Shown piece by piece: positions 8,673-17,418 of a stretch of 64,000 nt of DNA. The stretch is taken from the NCBI RefSeq assembly GCF_015645465.1, contig NZ_JADOEL010000002.1, positions 186,001 through 250,000 on the forward strand, given 5' to 3'. Within the stretch, counting starts at the first letter, position 1; the number at the start of each line of letters is the position of its first letter. A model generated the notes under the pieces. The model ran no database searches. It worked only from the letters and a program-made list of their open reading frames with translations, and was not told where the DNA came from. Origin of the DNA: Herminiimonas contaminans (GTDB lineage Bacteria > Pseudomonadota > Gammaproteobacteria > Burkholderiales > Burkholderiaceae_D). The position numbers and the translations under genes were made by a program.

Positions 8673-9722
8673 TCATGCGCTAGGCTTGGGTGATGCGCGA
8701 CGCACCATAGGGATGTGATCGGTCTTGCGTACCGGATGCAAATGCGTGAGGAATTGCTGGGTTGCTGCACTCCACGAGTAGCACAGCGCATGCTCGCGCA
8801 CCACTGAACGCTTCAGGTTCAGCGCATCAAAGCAGGCGCGCATCAGGTCTTCATGCAGCACGCCGGATTTACCCTGTGCCACCACGTCGATCGGACCTTC
8901 CACCGGATAAGCCGCGACCGGCACACCGCAGGCCATCGCTTCGATCAGCACCAGGCCGAAAGTGTCGGTACGGCTGGGGAATACGAAGACGTCAGCGCAG
9001 CTGTAGTAAGCCGGCAATGCATCATGCGGCTTGGCGCCGAGGAAGTGAACCTCGGGGTACTTCTTCTCCAACTCTTCGCGCATAGGGCCATCGCCTATCA
9101 CCCACTTCGCGCCCGGCAAATCCATTTGCAGGAAAGCTTCTATATTTTTTTCCACCGCAACACGACCGACGTAGAGATACAGCGGTCGCTCTTGCGTTAC
9201 TTCTTCGCGCTGGCCCGGGCGGAAGTAATCGGTATCCACACCACGGCTCCATTGCACGACATTTTTAAAGCCGCTTTTTTCCAGCGCATCCTGCATGCGC
9301 GGCGTCGGCACCATGACGGCCTTGGCTGGTTTGTGGAACCACTTCAGCCAGCGATAGGTAAGCGCCAGCGGCAGGTGGAAACGTGCGCGCAGGTATTCAG
9401 GGAAACGGGTGTGATAGGCAGTAGTGAAGTCGAGGCCACGGTTGATGCAGAAACGGCGCGCCGCCAGCCCCATAGGGCCTTCGGTAGCGATGTGTATGCA
9501 ATCCGGATCGAAGTCTTCCAGTGCTGCAGCAACCTTGGCATATGGCTTATAGGCCAGGCGTATCTCCGGATAGGTCGGGCAGGAATAGCTGCGCATGTGT
9601 TCCGGCGTCACCATCAACACGGCATGACCGTTGGCGCGCAATTGCTTGCGCGTCGCTTTCAGCGTGTTGACCACACCATTGACTTGCGGCTCCCAGGCGT
9701 CGGTTACGATGGCGATACGCAT
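8673..9722 (-). CDS. Family-4 glycosyltransferase, Agt-like, third gene of the lipid operon
   Basis: 349 residues, GT-B fold. The N-terminal Rossmann half opens with MRIAIVTDAWEPQVNGVV. The donor-binding half contains YVGRVAVEKN and the family motif region PSRTDTFGLVLIEAMACG, where the first Glu of the usual E-x7-E pair is Asp. It overlaps the preceding metallophosphoesterase gene by 19 bases. The nearest functional analogy is the Agt glycosyltransferase paired with PlcP in lipid remodelling of alphaproteobacteria, which glycosylates diacylglycerol. SQD2-type or mannosyl transferases look similar, so the sugar is unknown. Confidence 0.85.
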   Translation of the reverse strand: MRIAIVTDAWEPQVNGVVNTLKATRKQLRANGHAVLMVTPEHMRSYSCPTYPEIRLAYKPYAKVAAALEDFDPDCIHIATEGPMGLAARRFCINRGLDFTTAYHTRFPEYLRARFHLPLALTYRWLKWFHKPAKAVMVPTPRMQDALEKSGFKNVVQWSRGVDTDYFRPGQREEVTQERPLYLYVGRVAVEKNIEAFLQMDLPGAKWVIGDGPMREELEKKYPEVHFLGAKPHDALPAYYSCADVFVFPSRTDTFGLVLIEAMACGVPVAAYPVEGPIDVVAQGKSGVLHEDLMRACFDALNLKRSVVREHALCYSWSAATQQFLTHLHPVRKTDHIPMVRRASPKPSA

Positions 9723-10564
9723 AATTCTTCACCTTTTTCATGTTTTGCTGCCTTGTGCGACTTGACGATTTCCTGCCAGGTCACCAGACGCAAGGCACCG
9801 GATGCATCTTCCACCAAAGCGGACAGGCTTTCGACCCAGTCACCATCATTGCAATAAGTAATACCGTCGATGTCGCGGATCTCAGGTTTATGGATGTGAC
9901 CGCAGATCACGCCGTCCAGTCCGCGACGCTTGGCTTCAGCGGCCAGCGCATTTTCAAATGAAGAGATGTAGCTGACGGCATTCTTCACTTTCAGCTTCAG
10001 GTATTGCGACAGCGACCAGTACGGCAAACCGGCACGGGCGCGCCAGCTGTTGAACCATTGATTGAATTTGAGGATGACGGTGTAGAGGTTGTCGCCCACA
10101 TAGGCCAGCCATTTGGCACAGGCGATCACGCCATCAAAGCGGTCACCATGCAGCACCAGCATGCGCTTGCCCTGCGCTGTCGTGTGTATGAGTTCATCAC
10201 GGATGCGTATGCCACCAAAATCCAGGTCTATGAATTGGCGTACCGCTTCGTCGTGATTGCCGGGCACGAAGATCACTTCGGTACCCTTCTTGGCCTTTTT
10301 CAGCACCGTTTGTACTACGTCGTTATGCGCTTGTTCCCAGTACCAGCGGCGTTTCAGTTGCCAGCCGTCGATGATGTCACCAACCAGGTAGAGGGTGTCC
10401 GATTCCGTTTTGCGCAGGAATTCCAGCAGGCGTTGCGCCTGGCAACCAGTGGTTCCCAGGTGCAGGTCTGAAATCCAGATTGTACGAAAGCGGATAGGCT
10501 CGCGCTTCGCGCCAACTTCCGCACCGATAAAATCAGTCGTCAAAAATTGGTCGCGTGGCTTCAT
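9704..10564 (-). CDS. PlcP/LpxH-type metallophosphoesterase, second gene of the lipid operon
   Basis: 286 residues of the calcineurin-like phosphoesterase fold with all metal motifs: SDLHLG (about 32-37), GDIIDGW (62-68), GNHDE (101-105), HGDRFD (about 139) and CGHIHKPE near residue 230. Databases usually name this family UDP-2,3-diacylglucosamine hydrolase. However, the GDIIDGW-type motif followed by WYWEQAHNDVV matches the PlcP phospholipase C group that turns phospholipids into diacylglycerol under phosphate stress in Sinorhizobium. Its neighbours (OlsB-like, Agt-like) and Pho box favour PlcP. It overlaps the gene before by 4 and the gene after by 19 bases. Confidence 0.85.
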   Translation of the reverse strand: MKPRDQFLTTDFIGAEVGAKREPIRFRTIWISDLHLGTTGCQAQRLLEFLRKTESDTLYLVGDIIDGWQLKRRWYWEQAHNDVVQTVLKKAKKGTEVIFVPGNHDEAVRQFIDLDFGGIRIRDELIHTTAQGKRMLVLHGDRFDGVIACAKWLAYVGDNLYTVILKFNQWFNSWRARAGLPYWSLSQYLKLKVKNAVSYISSFENALAAEAKRRGLDGVICGHIHKPEIRDIDGITYCNDGDWVESLSALVEDASGALRLVTWQEIVKSHKAAKHEKGEELCVSPS

Positions 10565-11328
10565 GCTGGTTGCGCCTCTTTCAGGTAGTGACGTGCGTAG
10601 CGGGCATCGAGCTTGGCCAGCGGCAACATCATGAACAGATCTGCACTGTGGAAATCAGGATCCCAGGCCGGGTTGCCGCAGACCCAGGCACCGCTGCGCA
10701 GATAACCCTTGATCAACGGTGGTACCACCGCCACATGACCAGGTTCGCGTTCGGCGATAGGGAAAGGCAAATGTGGTGTGACGCGATACTCGGCTGGTGC
10801 CAGGCTGTTTTCTGCCAGCGAGTGATACAGCGCAGCAGCATTGTGGCCGCCATCAGCCAGGCTGACACTGGCGCAACCGATCAGGTATTCACATTTTTCT
10901 TTCTTCATGTAGGCAGCCAGACCAGCCCACAGCAGCATGATGACGCCGCCACTGCGGTAGTCCGGATGGATGCAGGCACGTCCTGCTTCCACGATGCGGT
11001 TGCGCAGATTATTCAGGCGGCTCAGGTCGAATTCCTGCTCGGAGTAAAACTGACCCATCTTGCGCGCAGCTTGCGGACTCATGACGCGGTAAGTGCCGAC
11101 CACTTTCAGTGTTGCCGAATCGCGTACGATCAGGTGATCGCAGTACGCATCAAATTCGTCTTTATCGAGTCTCTCTTCGTTCTTCAGTGAAGACAGTCCC
11201 ATAGACTCGATAAAAACTTTGTAACGCAAACGCTGTACTTCACGTACTTCCTTTTGCGTGCTGGCAAGGCTCAGCGTCAGCTTGGGAGAAGCAAGATTGG
11301 TATCGGCAGAAGCATTCAGTAATCGCAT
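10561..11328 (-). CDS. olsB: OlsB-type N-acyltransferase (ornithine lipid synthesis), first gene of the lipid operon
   Basis: 255 residues, the size of OlsB. It belongs to the GNAT-fold acyltransferase group, with RLRYKVFIESMGL, the conserved DHLIVRD, VVGTYRVM and EAGRACIHPDYRSGGVIMLLWAGL motifs. OlsB moves a 3-hydroxyacyl group from acyl-carrier protein to the alpha-amine of ornithine, giving lyso-ornithine lipid; an OlsA would be needed for the second acyl chain and is not in this window. The stop overlaps the next start (ATGA). The gene is preceded by three phased Pho half-sites, so it should be induced by phosphate limitation. Confidence 0.85.
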   Translation of the reverse strand: MRLLNASADTNLASPKLTLSLASTQKEVREVQRLRYKVFIESMGLSSLKNEERLDKDEFDAYCDHLIVRDSATLKVVGTYRVMSPQAARKMGQFYSEQEFDLSRLNNLRNRIVEAGRACIHPDYRSGGVIMLLWAGLAAYMKKEKCEYLIGCASVSLADGGHNAAALYHSLAENSLAPAEYRVTPHLPFPIAEREPGHVAVVPPLIKGYLRSGAWVCGNPAWDPDFHSADLFMMLPLAKLDARYARHYLKEAQPA

Positions 11329-11367
11329 GTGTCGTCCTTTGTATTGTGACGAACGAAGCGTAACTGT

Positions 11368-11411
11368 TGATTACTTCAGCAAAATGACAGGAGCATGTCA
11401 GTTTCATGACA
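11368..11411 (-). promoter_or_regulatory. Triple Pho half-site and promoter of the olsB-plcP-agt operon
   Basis: On the plus strand ATGACA (11384), ATGTCA (11395) and ATGACA (11406) lie exactly 11 bases apart. On the minus strand they read TGTCAT, TGACAT, TGTCAT toward olsB. Ten bases after the last comes TAATCA (11373-11368), a weak -10. The geometry equals that of the pstS and ppk boxes in this window. It ends about 40 bases before the olsB ATG. PhoB control is inferred from this match. Confidence 0.82.
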
Positions 11412-11455
11412 CGACAACACTCTCAGACATTCCAATCCCTGAGAGTGCGGGACAT

Positions 11456-11480
11456 AAAAAAACCGGCGCATGGCACCGGT
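11456..11480 (-). terminator. Terminator after the H1-like gene
   Basis: On the minus strand an 8-base stem (ACCGGTGC / GCGCCGGT, one G-U) with a 3-base loop spans 11480-11462 and is followed by a run of T (11462-11456). It lies about 60 bases after the stop of the histone H1-like gene and separates it from the lipid operon. Confidence 0.88.
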
Positions 11481-11540
11481 TTTGTTTGCCCTGAAACAAC
11501 AGGCCTGCAACTCCCTGCGCAGGGCAGGAAATCTGCATGA

Positions 11541-12119
11541 TTACTTGGATTTTTTCGGACGCCCAGCTTTCAGCGGCGACAAGGCTGCGATCACACTGTT
11601 GAGCTTCTTCATGTCCATGTCTTTGATCAGCGCAACGCCAGCACGCAGCAATTCGCTTTTCTTGACCGCAACACCGGCTTTCAGGAAGGCTTTTTTCACT
11701 TCGCTCAAAACCTGGTATTCGATTTCCGGCATGGTGAAGCTATCGCGTACCAGCTTGGCTTTTTTGCCTTTTACTTCGGCCACTGGCTTCGAAGCTGGCT
11801 TGCTTACTGGTTTAGCTACTGGCTTGACCGCAGGTTTCACGGCTGGCTTGACGGCCTTGGTGACGCGCTTGCTTGCTGCTGGCTTAGTTGCTGGTTTGGC
11901 TGCAGGCTTGCTTACAGCTTTCTTTGCAGGCGACTTGGTCGCTGCTGGCTTGGCTGTCACTTTCTTCGCCGGTGCTTTGGCCGCAGGCTTGGCTGCAGCT
12001 TTTTTAGCCACTGCCTTTTTTGCTGCTGGTGCTTTGCTTGCTACTGCTTTTTTAGCAGCAGCTTTCTTTGCTGGCGCTTCTGGCTTCACTTCCACCTTGA
12101 CTTCTGTTTCGTTCGACAC
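11541..12119 (-). CDS. Histone H1-like alanine/lysine/proline-rich DNA-binding protein
   Basis: 192 residues. The first two thirds (about 10-120) are low-complexity AAKKAVAKKPAAK-type repeats resembling eukaryotic H1 tails and the H1-like proteins of Bordetella and Burkholderia. A folded-looking C-terminal part (about 125-192) contains FTMPEIEYQVLSEVKKAFL and ends in a basic GRPKKSK. The start is GTG with AAGGAGAAGC just before it. Likely a nucleoid-binding or regulatory protein. Its length may vary between strains because of the repeats. Confidence 0.85.
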   Translation of the reverse strand: MSNETEVKVEVKPEAPAKKAAAKKAVASKAPAAKKAVAKKAAAKPAAKAPAKKVTAKPAATKSPAKKAVSKPAAKPATKPAASKRVTKAVKPAVKPAVKPVAKPVSKPASKPVAEVKGKKAKLVRDSFTMPEIEYQVLSEVKKAFLKAGVAVKKSELLRAGVALIKDMDMKKLNSVIAALSPLKAGRPKKSK

Positions 12120-12311
12120 ACGCTTCTCCTTGTAATTAATAGTATAAATAATATATATAGTTTATTCTTTTTTTGCAAGAAAATACCGTATAAACACTGT
12201 AACAGCGGGGCCGAGAGCGCGTAAAGCTTGCGCTGCAACAGGCGCAAATTCATCATGCCGTCACAATTCAAAACCAGAATTGCGGTCAAATACGCTCACT
12301 CCATTTCACAC

Positions 12312-13430
12312 ATGAACCTGCTCCGGTTTTTCGCAATTGCTTCCACCTCCCTCCTGCTCGCCAGTTCCGCTGCCGCAGAAGAACCCAACACCATCGTGGT
12401 CGGACAGGCGATCGACCTGTCCAGCCAGAACGCATCGGTAGGTCGCGACTATGTGGCCGGGATCAAAACCTATTTCGATGCGCTGAATGCCGCTGGCGGG
12501 GTCAATGGCAAACGCATCCGCTACATCGTGCGCGATGATCAGGCATTACCGGCAGTGGCGGCGAAAGCGGTTACCGAGCTGATAGAACGTGATCAGATCG
12601 ACTTCCTGCTGGGTGGTGTGGGCGACGGCACGGCGCAAGCGGTGCTGAACGCACCCGCCTTCAAACGCAGCAGCCTGGTGCTGTTTGCCCCCTTGGTCGA
12701 TACGGTGGAACTCAATAGCAGCCGTGTGCTGTTCTGGCGCCCCAGCTATCTGCAGGAAGTCCGCCACATCCTGTCGCACTTCAGCCAGCTGGGGATGACA
12801 GATGTTGGTATTGCTTACCAGGACACGCCGTGGGCGCAGCAGGCCTTCCGCAACTTGTCCTCGGAATTGCGCGGACGCGGGGTGAAGTTGAATGGCTCTG
12901 CCAAGCTGGGTACTAATGAAAAACTCAACGCGCAAGAGGCTACGCAACTGGCCGGCAGCAAGCCGGGCTTCGTCATCGTGATTGCCGACACCATCAGCAC
13001 CGCCCTTTTCCTGAAGGAGTTCCGCCGCACCGCAGCACAAACCTTTGTCGCCGGAACCTCATTGATCAACCTGGAAACCCTGCGCGAACTGGCTGGCGCA
13101 CGTGCCGTTGAGTGGACGGTCTTTTCCCAGGTAGTGCCGAACCCCAACACAGGCCGATCCTCGATCCAGCTTGAACACTTGAATATGATGAAGAAGTACC
13201 GCGACGAGCCGCCGTCATCGCTGACGCTGGAAGGATTTACCGTCGCCAAGACCCTGGTCAGGGCGATCCAAAGAAGCAAGCGCAGCAATCAGGCTGCACT
13301 GCAGGATTTGATGAATCAGGATGTGAATATCGACCTGGGCGGCCTGTCTGTCACAGGATCGCCGAACAGCAAACACTTGTCCGGCTATCTGGATATAGCG
13401 CTATTCAAAAAGAACGGCCTGGTGTTTTGA
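12312..13430 (+). CDS. Periplasmic ligand-binding protein, LivJ-like (type I fold)
   Basis: 372 residues from the ATG at 12312; this start gives a proper signal peptide (about 1-22, ending SSAAA), whereas upstream in-frame ATGs do not. The mature protein has the branched-chain amino acid-binding type opening TIVVGQAIDLSSQNASVGRDYVAG and GVNGKRIRYIVRDDQ, a typical two-lobe fold. No permease or ATPase gene is next to it, so it is an orphan binding protein, perhaps feeding a distant ABC system or a sensor. Ligand unknown. Confidence 0.85.
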   Translation: MNLLRFFAIASTSLLLASSAAAEEPNTIVVGQAIDLSSQNASVGRDYVAGIKTYFDALNAAGGVNGKRIRYIVRDDQALPAVAAKAVTELIERDQIDFLLGGVGDGTAQAVLNAPAFKRSSLVLFAPLVDTVELNSSRVLFWRPSYLQEVRHILSHFSQLGMTDVGIAYQDTPWAQQAFRNLSSELRGRGVKLNGSAKLGTNEKLNAQEATQLAGSKPGFVIVIADTISTALFLKEFRRTAAQTFVAGTSLINLETLRELAGARAVEWTVFSQVVPNPNTGRSSIQLEHLNMMKKYRDEPPSSLTLEGFTVAKTLVRAIQRSKRSNQAALQDLMNQDVNIDLGGLSVTGSPNSKHLSGYLDIALFKKNGLVF

Positions 13431-13436
13431 GGTATG

Positions 13437-13465
13437 GCTGATTGTAGTTAGCAGCTGCAATCAGC
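13437..13465 (+). terminator. Hairpin after the binding-protein gene
   Basis: GCTGATTG (13437-13444) pairs with CAATCAGC (13458-13465) and is followed by TTTCG. It lies between the convergent stops of the binding-protein gene and dedA. T-run is short. Confidence 0.55.
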
Positions 13466-13473
13466 TTTCGAAC

Positions 13474-14073
13474 TCAGTTGTGCGGCTTGAAGCGGATAAA
13501 ACGATAAACGTAGATCGCGATCACCGTGTACACGACGGCTTTCGAGACCGGATCGACATAGTGCTGCACCACTTCATACTGCGATTGCAGCAGATAGCCG
13601 GTCAGGGCCAGCAAGCAAGTCCAGATCAGTGAACCGATAGTCGAATACATTAAAAACGGCAGCATAGGCATTTTCACGCCACCGGCAGGCACCGAAATCA
13701 GCGTCCGTATCGCCGGAACCAGGCGACCAAAGAAGACAGCTGCTGCATCGTGCCGCTCAAACCAGTCCGACGCCTTATCGATATCTCCCGGCGACACCGT
13801 CAGCCAGCGTCCATGCCTGGCCGCCAGCCGCTTCAGCCTGTCCTTGCCGAACAAGGCACCAGCGTAGTACCACGGCAAGGCACCAACCACCGATCCGGCC
13901 GTACCGGCCAATATCACCAGGAAAATATTCAGTTCACCACGTGCAGCGACAAAGCCTGCCAGCGGCATGATGAGTTCAGACGGGATGGGAGGAAAAACAT
14001 TCTCGGCCAGCATCAGCAAGAAAATGCCAAGGTAGCCACCTTGCGACACGATATCGACAATACTATGGAACAA
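13474..14073 (-). CDS. DedA family membrane protein
   Basis: 199 residues, normal DedA length. The family motifs are visible: ENVFPPIPSELIMPLAGF near residues 24-41, and FFGRLVPAIRTLISVPAGGVKMP near 114-136, with the essential acidic and arginine residues. Four or five membrane segments. DedA proteins are linked to membrane-potential upkeep and lipid-carrier (undecaprenyl phosphate or phospholipid) flipping. Monocistronic, convergent with the binding-protein gene; ppx follows on the same strand upstream of it. Confidence 0.92.
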   Translation of the reverse strand: MFHSIVDIVSQGGYLGIFLLMLAENVFPPIPSELIMPLAGFVAARGELNIFLVILAGTAGSVVGALPWYYAGALFGKDRLKRLAARHGRWLTVSPGDIDKASDWFERHDAAAVFFGRLVPAIRTLISVPAGGVKMPMLPFLMYSTIGSLIWTCLLALTGYLLQSQYEVVQHYVDPVSKAVVYTVIAIYVYRFIRFKPHN

Positions 14074-14153
14074 ACCCGTCTCCTGTAGATGATCAAAAAC
14101 GGGTCATGCTAAACCGTCAGGCTTGCGTGGACAAGCACTGACGGCAAATTACC

Positions 14154-15608
14154 TTAGTTAGTCAGCTTGACGTAAAAGTCGATGCCGACTTCACTCCAGC
14201 ATTCTTTTTCTTTATCTATCCAGTAGGCAACGGTCGGATGCTGGGTTACCCACTGCTTGCGGATTTCCAGTTCTATGCCTTTTTTCATGCGCAAGCGTAT
14301 ATCGTCCGGCGCCACGTCTATGCGGGCATGCATGAACATCAGCGCCAGTCGCAATGCGACTACTGCCTTTGCAAAGTCACTGTCACTCAGTTGATCTGCT
14401 ACTTTGCGCAAATTTCCTTTTTGCGCCAGCACCAGATTGCTCATCACGCGTTGCTCACGCGTGGTAAAGCCCGGCAAGTCAGCGTTTTCCACCATATAGG
14501 CGGCATGCTTGTGATAACCGCTATGTGACACGACCAAGCCGACCTCATGCAACAGGCCGCTCCAGAACAGGAGTTTGGTATAGGTATCGTCGCTCGGCTT
14601 AAGCAAACCGAGGAAAGCACTGGCAATCTGTGCAGCCTTCTCGGCGCGCTTCTCATCCACTTTGAAGCGCTGCAGGAATTCACGTGCCGACTGCTCACGC
14701 CGGTCACGCTTGGTGGCGCGCAAATGCAAGTCCCACAGCACGCCCATACGCAAACCGGCTTCTATCGGCGTCACGACCTTAATGCTGAACTCTTGCATCA
14801 AGGCGACCAGGATCGCGAGGCCACTGGTAATGCTGGCGGCGCGATCCGCTTTCATGCCGACCAGGTCGATGTTGCCCGCGTGACCGAACTGAATCAGGCG
14901 CTTGCGCAATCCTTCCAGGCTCTTGAGCGACATCTGGCCATCACCCAGGCCATTCTTGCTAATCGCATCGGCAATCGCACGCATGGTGCCGGATGAACCG
15001 TAGGCATTGCTCCACAACTCTGGCTTATATAGCGGCACCGCATCTTCGAAGCGCGAGCGTGCCGACAGCACGGCAGCATCAAACGCCTCGGCGGTAATGA
15101 CGCCGTTCGGGAAGAAATTCAGGCTTTGCGGCACGGTGCCTACACTGAAGGATTCCACCTGCTCAATTTTTGGCCCTTTACCGAGGATGACCTCGGTCGA
15201 ACCACCGCCGATATCCAGTACCAGGCGACGCTCATTCTGCGACAGCGTGCTGGCCACACCCATGTAGATCAGACGGCCTTCCTCTTCACCGGAGATGATT
15301 TCTATCGGGTAACCGATCGCCGCTTCTGCCGCTGGCAGGAAGACGGCTGAATTCCTGGCGATACGTATCGTATTGGTGGCAACGACGCGCACTGCGCTCA
15401 GCGGAAAAGTACTCAGGATGGAATTGAAGCGTGCCAACGATTCAATTGCACTTTCCATCGCTTTCGCAGTCAGGTTGCCCTTGCTGTCCAGGCCAGCGCC
15501 CAGACGTATCGGATCGCGCGCGCTCTTGATGATGCGCATGGTGTCGCCATCATGGCGCCCTATATGAAGGCGAAAACTATTCGAACCGAGATCTACCGCT
15601 GCAAACAT
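14154..15608 (-). CDS. ppx: Exopolyphosphatase / pppGpp phosphohydrolase (Ppx/GppA)
   Basis: 484 residues with the actin-like ASKHA fold. It opens with FAAVDLGSNSFRLHIG (phosphate-binding loop 1) and shows ISGEEEGRLIYMGV near 109-122 and DIGGGSTEVILG near 142-153. The C-terminal part after about 305 is the HD-like helical domain of long Ppx proteins. It releases phosphate from polyphosphate ends, the reverse of Ppk at 3.8-5.9 kb, or converts pppGpp to ppGpp. No Pho box with correct 11-base phasing is visible in front of it. Confidence 0.94.
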   Translation of the reverse strand: MFAAVDLGSNSFRLHIGRHDGDTMRIIKSARDPIRLGAGLDSKGNLTAKAMESAIESLARFNSILSTFPLSAVRVVATNTIRIARNSAVFLPAAEAAIGYPIEIISGEEEGRLIYMGVASTLSQNERRLVLDIGGGSTEVILGKGPKIEQVESFSVGTVPQSLNFFPNGVITAEAFDAAVLSARSRFEDAVPLYKPELWSNAYGSSGTMRAIADAISKNGLGDGQMSLKSLEGLRKRLIQFGHAGNIDLVGMKADRAASITSGLAILVALMQEFSIKVVTPIEAGLRMGVLWDLHLRATKRDRREQSAREFLQRFKVDEKRAEKAAQIASAFLGLLKPSDDTYTKLLFWSGLLHEVGLVVSHSGYHKHAAYMVENADLPGFTTREQRVMSNLVLAQKGNLRKVADQLSDSDFAKAVVALRLALMFMHARIDVAPDDIRLRMKKGIELEIRKQWVTQHPTVAYWIDKEKECWSEVGIDFYVKLTN

Positions 15609-15907
15609 TCCATCCTCTCAATCACGCCCCTGCTTTATCTGTACCACGTCTGTATTTTATATATCGAACGACTTACACCATGCTTGCAATGCCGCGCGAA
15701 AAGTTCGTGACAATAAGCCCGCATTATTACCGCGTGATGACAATTCTCAAGAGTAAGACTGGCCTTACTTCGTAGCGGTGCTGCACGTATAAAAAAATTG
15801 CGCATCATAGATGCGCAAATCATTTATACCATTTTCAAATACGAATCGCCAATGAAGATTTGGCGGCATCCGCAAATCTTTTTATCGCGTGTGGCTCATG
15901 TGTAGCA
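15609..15907. other. Gap between ppx and the Hsp70 gene
   Basis: 299 bases without a gene. It holds the ppx promoter region and the Hsp70 terminator at 15791-15818. TTGTCAT-like words near 15715-15750 are 30 bases apart and not in Pho phase. Nothing else is seen. Confidence 0.6.
15791..15818 (-). terminator. Terminator of the YegD-like Hsp70 gene
   Basis: A perfect 9-base inverted repeat TTGCGCATC / GATGCGCAA with loop ATA spans 15798-15818. On the minus strand it is followed by seven T (15797-15791). It lies 90 bases after the Hsp70 stop. Confidence 0.9.
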
Positions 15908-17158
15908 TCAGCCGAATTTTCGCACCGCATCCAGCGCCAGTCCGGCACCAATACTACCAAACAGATCGCCCTCTACCCGCCGTGCATCCGGCAGCAGGGA
16001 GCTGATCTTTTCACGCAACAGATGGACACCGCTGGAGCCACCAGTGAACACGACGGTATCGACATCCGCAGCGGCTATACCTGCATCTTTCAGCAAATTG
16101 GCGACCGTACTTTCAACTGTCATGACCATCTTGTCGATGGACTCATCAAACTCATCGCGGCGCAAAGTCAGTGTCGTGCTCGGCGCAATACGATCCAGCA
16201 CCAATTCGGTTTCCATCTGCGACGACAAGGCTATCTTGCCCTCCTCGGCCTTCAGCGCCAGCCAGTGGCCGGAACGGTTTTCTATCAGGTGCAGCAGGCT
16301 ATCGAGCTTGGGCTTGTCGCGCGCATCGCGATAGATATCCTTGATCTGCAACCAGGTCTTCTGCGAGTAAGCCAGGTTAATCGTGTGCCAGGTCGCCAGG
16401 TTGAAGTAGTAGCTGGACGGCACTTCGGTATCGTTGTTCAGGCGACTACCCAGACCGAGCAAAGGCATGATGCTGGTCAGACTCAGGTATTTATCGAAAT
16501 CGGTACCGCCGATATGCACACCACCGGTCGCCAGGATATCGTCGCGACGGTCATCCTTTTTGGCCCGTTCTGGTGACAACCGTACCAGCGAGAAGTCGGA
16601 AGTACCACCACCAATATCGGCAATTAGTACCAGCTCTTCCTTATCTATCTGTGACTCGTAGTCGAACGCGGCAGCGATAGGCTCGTACTGGAAATCGATA
16701 TCCTTGAAACCGACAGACTGCGCGATTTCATACAAGGTATCTTCCGCCAGGATATCGGCTTCTTCATTGCCGTCGACAAAGTAGACCGGACGACCCATGA
16801 CCACGCTGGTGAACTCACGGCCGGCCGCTTTCTCAGCCCGGTCCTTCAGTTCGGCGATGAATTGCGTCAGCAAGGCGCGGAAAGGCAGAGCCTTGCCCAT
16901 CACCTCGGTCTGGTCGTCGATCAAGCTGGTACCGAGCAGGCTCTTGAGCGAGCGCATCAGGCGGCCTTCGTAACCTTGCAGGTAATTTGCCAGCGCAGCG
17001 CGGCCGTAATAGACCTGCTCTTCGTCTGCGTTAAAGAAAACAACGGACGGCAAGGTAACCTTGCCATCTTCCAGTTGCAATAGTGCCGACTGGCCGGGAC
17101 GGCTCCAGCCGACGGTCGAATTCGACGTCCCAAAATCGACGCCGCATGCGTTTGCCAT
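15908..17158 (-). CDS. yegD: YegD-like Hsp70-family chaperone
   Basis: 416 residues. It has the Hsp70 nucleotide-binding fold: phosphate loop CGVDFGTSNSTVGW at about 5-18, EPIAAAFDYES near 157-167, phosphate loop 2 ADIGGGTSDFSLV near 177-189, and VVFTGGSSGVHLL near 373-385. It lacks the separate peptide-binding domain and lid of DnaK, as YegD proteins do. Client and co-chaperone unknown. Monocistronic with its own terminator. Confidence 0.92.
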   Translation of the reverse strand: MANACGVDFGTSNSTVGWSRPGQSALLQLEDGKVTLPSVVFFNADEEQVYYGRAALANYLQGYEGRLMRSLKSLLGTSLIDDQTEVMGKALPFRALLTQFIAELKDRAEKAAGREFTSVVMGRPVYFVDGNEEADILAEDTLYEIAQSVGFKDIDFQYEPIAAAFDYESQIDKEELVLIADIGGGTSDFSLVRLSPERAKKDDRRDDILATGGVHIGGTDFDKYLSLTSIMPLLGLGSRLNNDTEVPSSYYFNLATWHTINLAYSQKTWLQIKDIYRDARDKPKLDSLLHLIENRSGHWLALKAEEGKIALSSQMETELVLDRIAPSTTLTLRRDEFDESIDKMVMTVESTVANLLKDAGIAAADVDTVVFTGGSSGVHLLREKISSLLPDARRVEGDLFGSIGAGLALDAVRKFG

Positions 17159-17418
17159 GGAAAAAACCTGTGAAAATGAAATGGGTCACGATGATAAGTC
17201 ATAGACCGCAGCAAGTGTTTATTTTCTCGCCCGTCCCGCATCTGCCGATGTTGTCATACACTTATCAGTATTCTTCTATATGCACAGTCATATTCACGCT
17301 GGCTAAATGAGGATTACAATTAATTGCCGTTCTTTCATTACCTGCAATGAACCAGTTGTCAGCAACTGTTGTCAGCACCACATGGGTACCCAATCGCTAT
17401 CGATAAAGGAGACACATC

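Noticed and set aside
15700-15765. TTGTCAT/TTGTCAC words upstream of ppx as a Pho box
   Set aside because: They lie 30 bases apart, not a multiple of 11, and no -10 follows at the right distance. The three true boxes in this window keep exact phase.
17250-17275. TTGTCATACACTTATCAG as a further Pho box
   Set aside because: Only the first half-site matches; the second (TATCAG) is poor, and the next gene starts about 145 bases away without a -10 in the right place.
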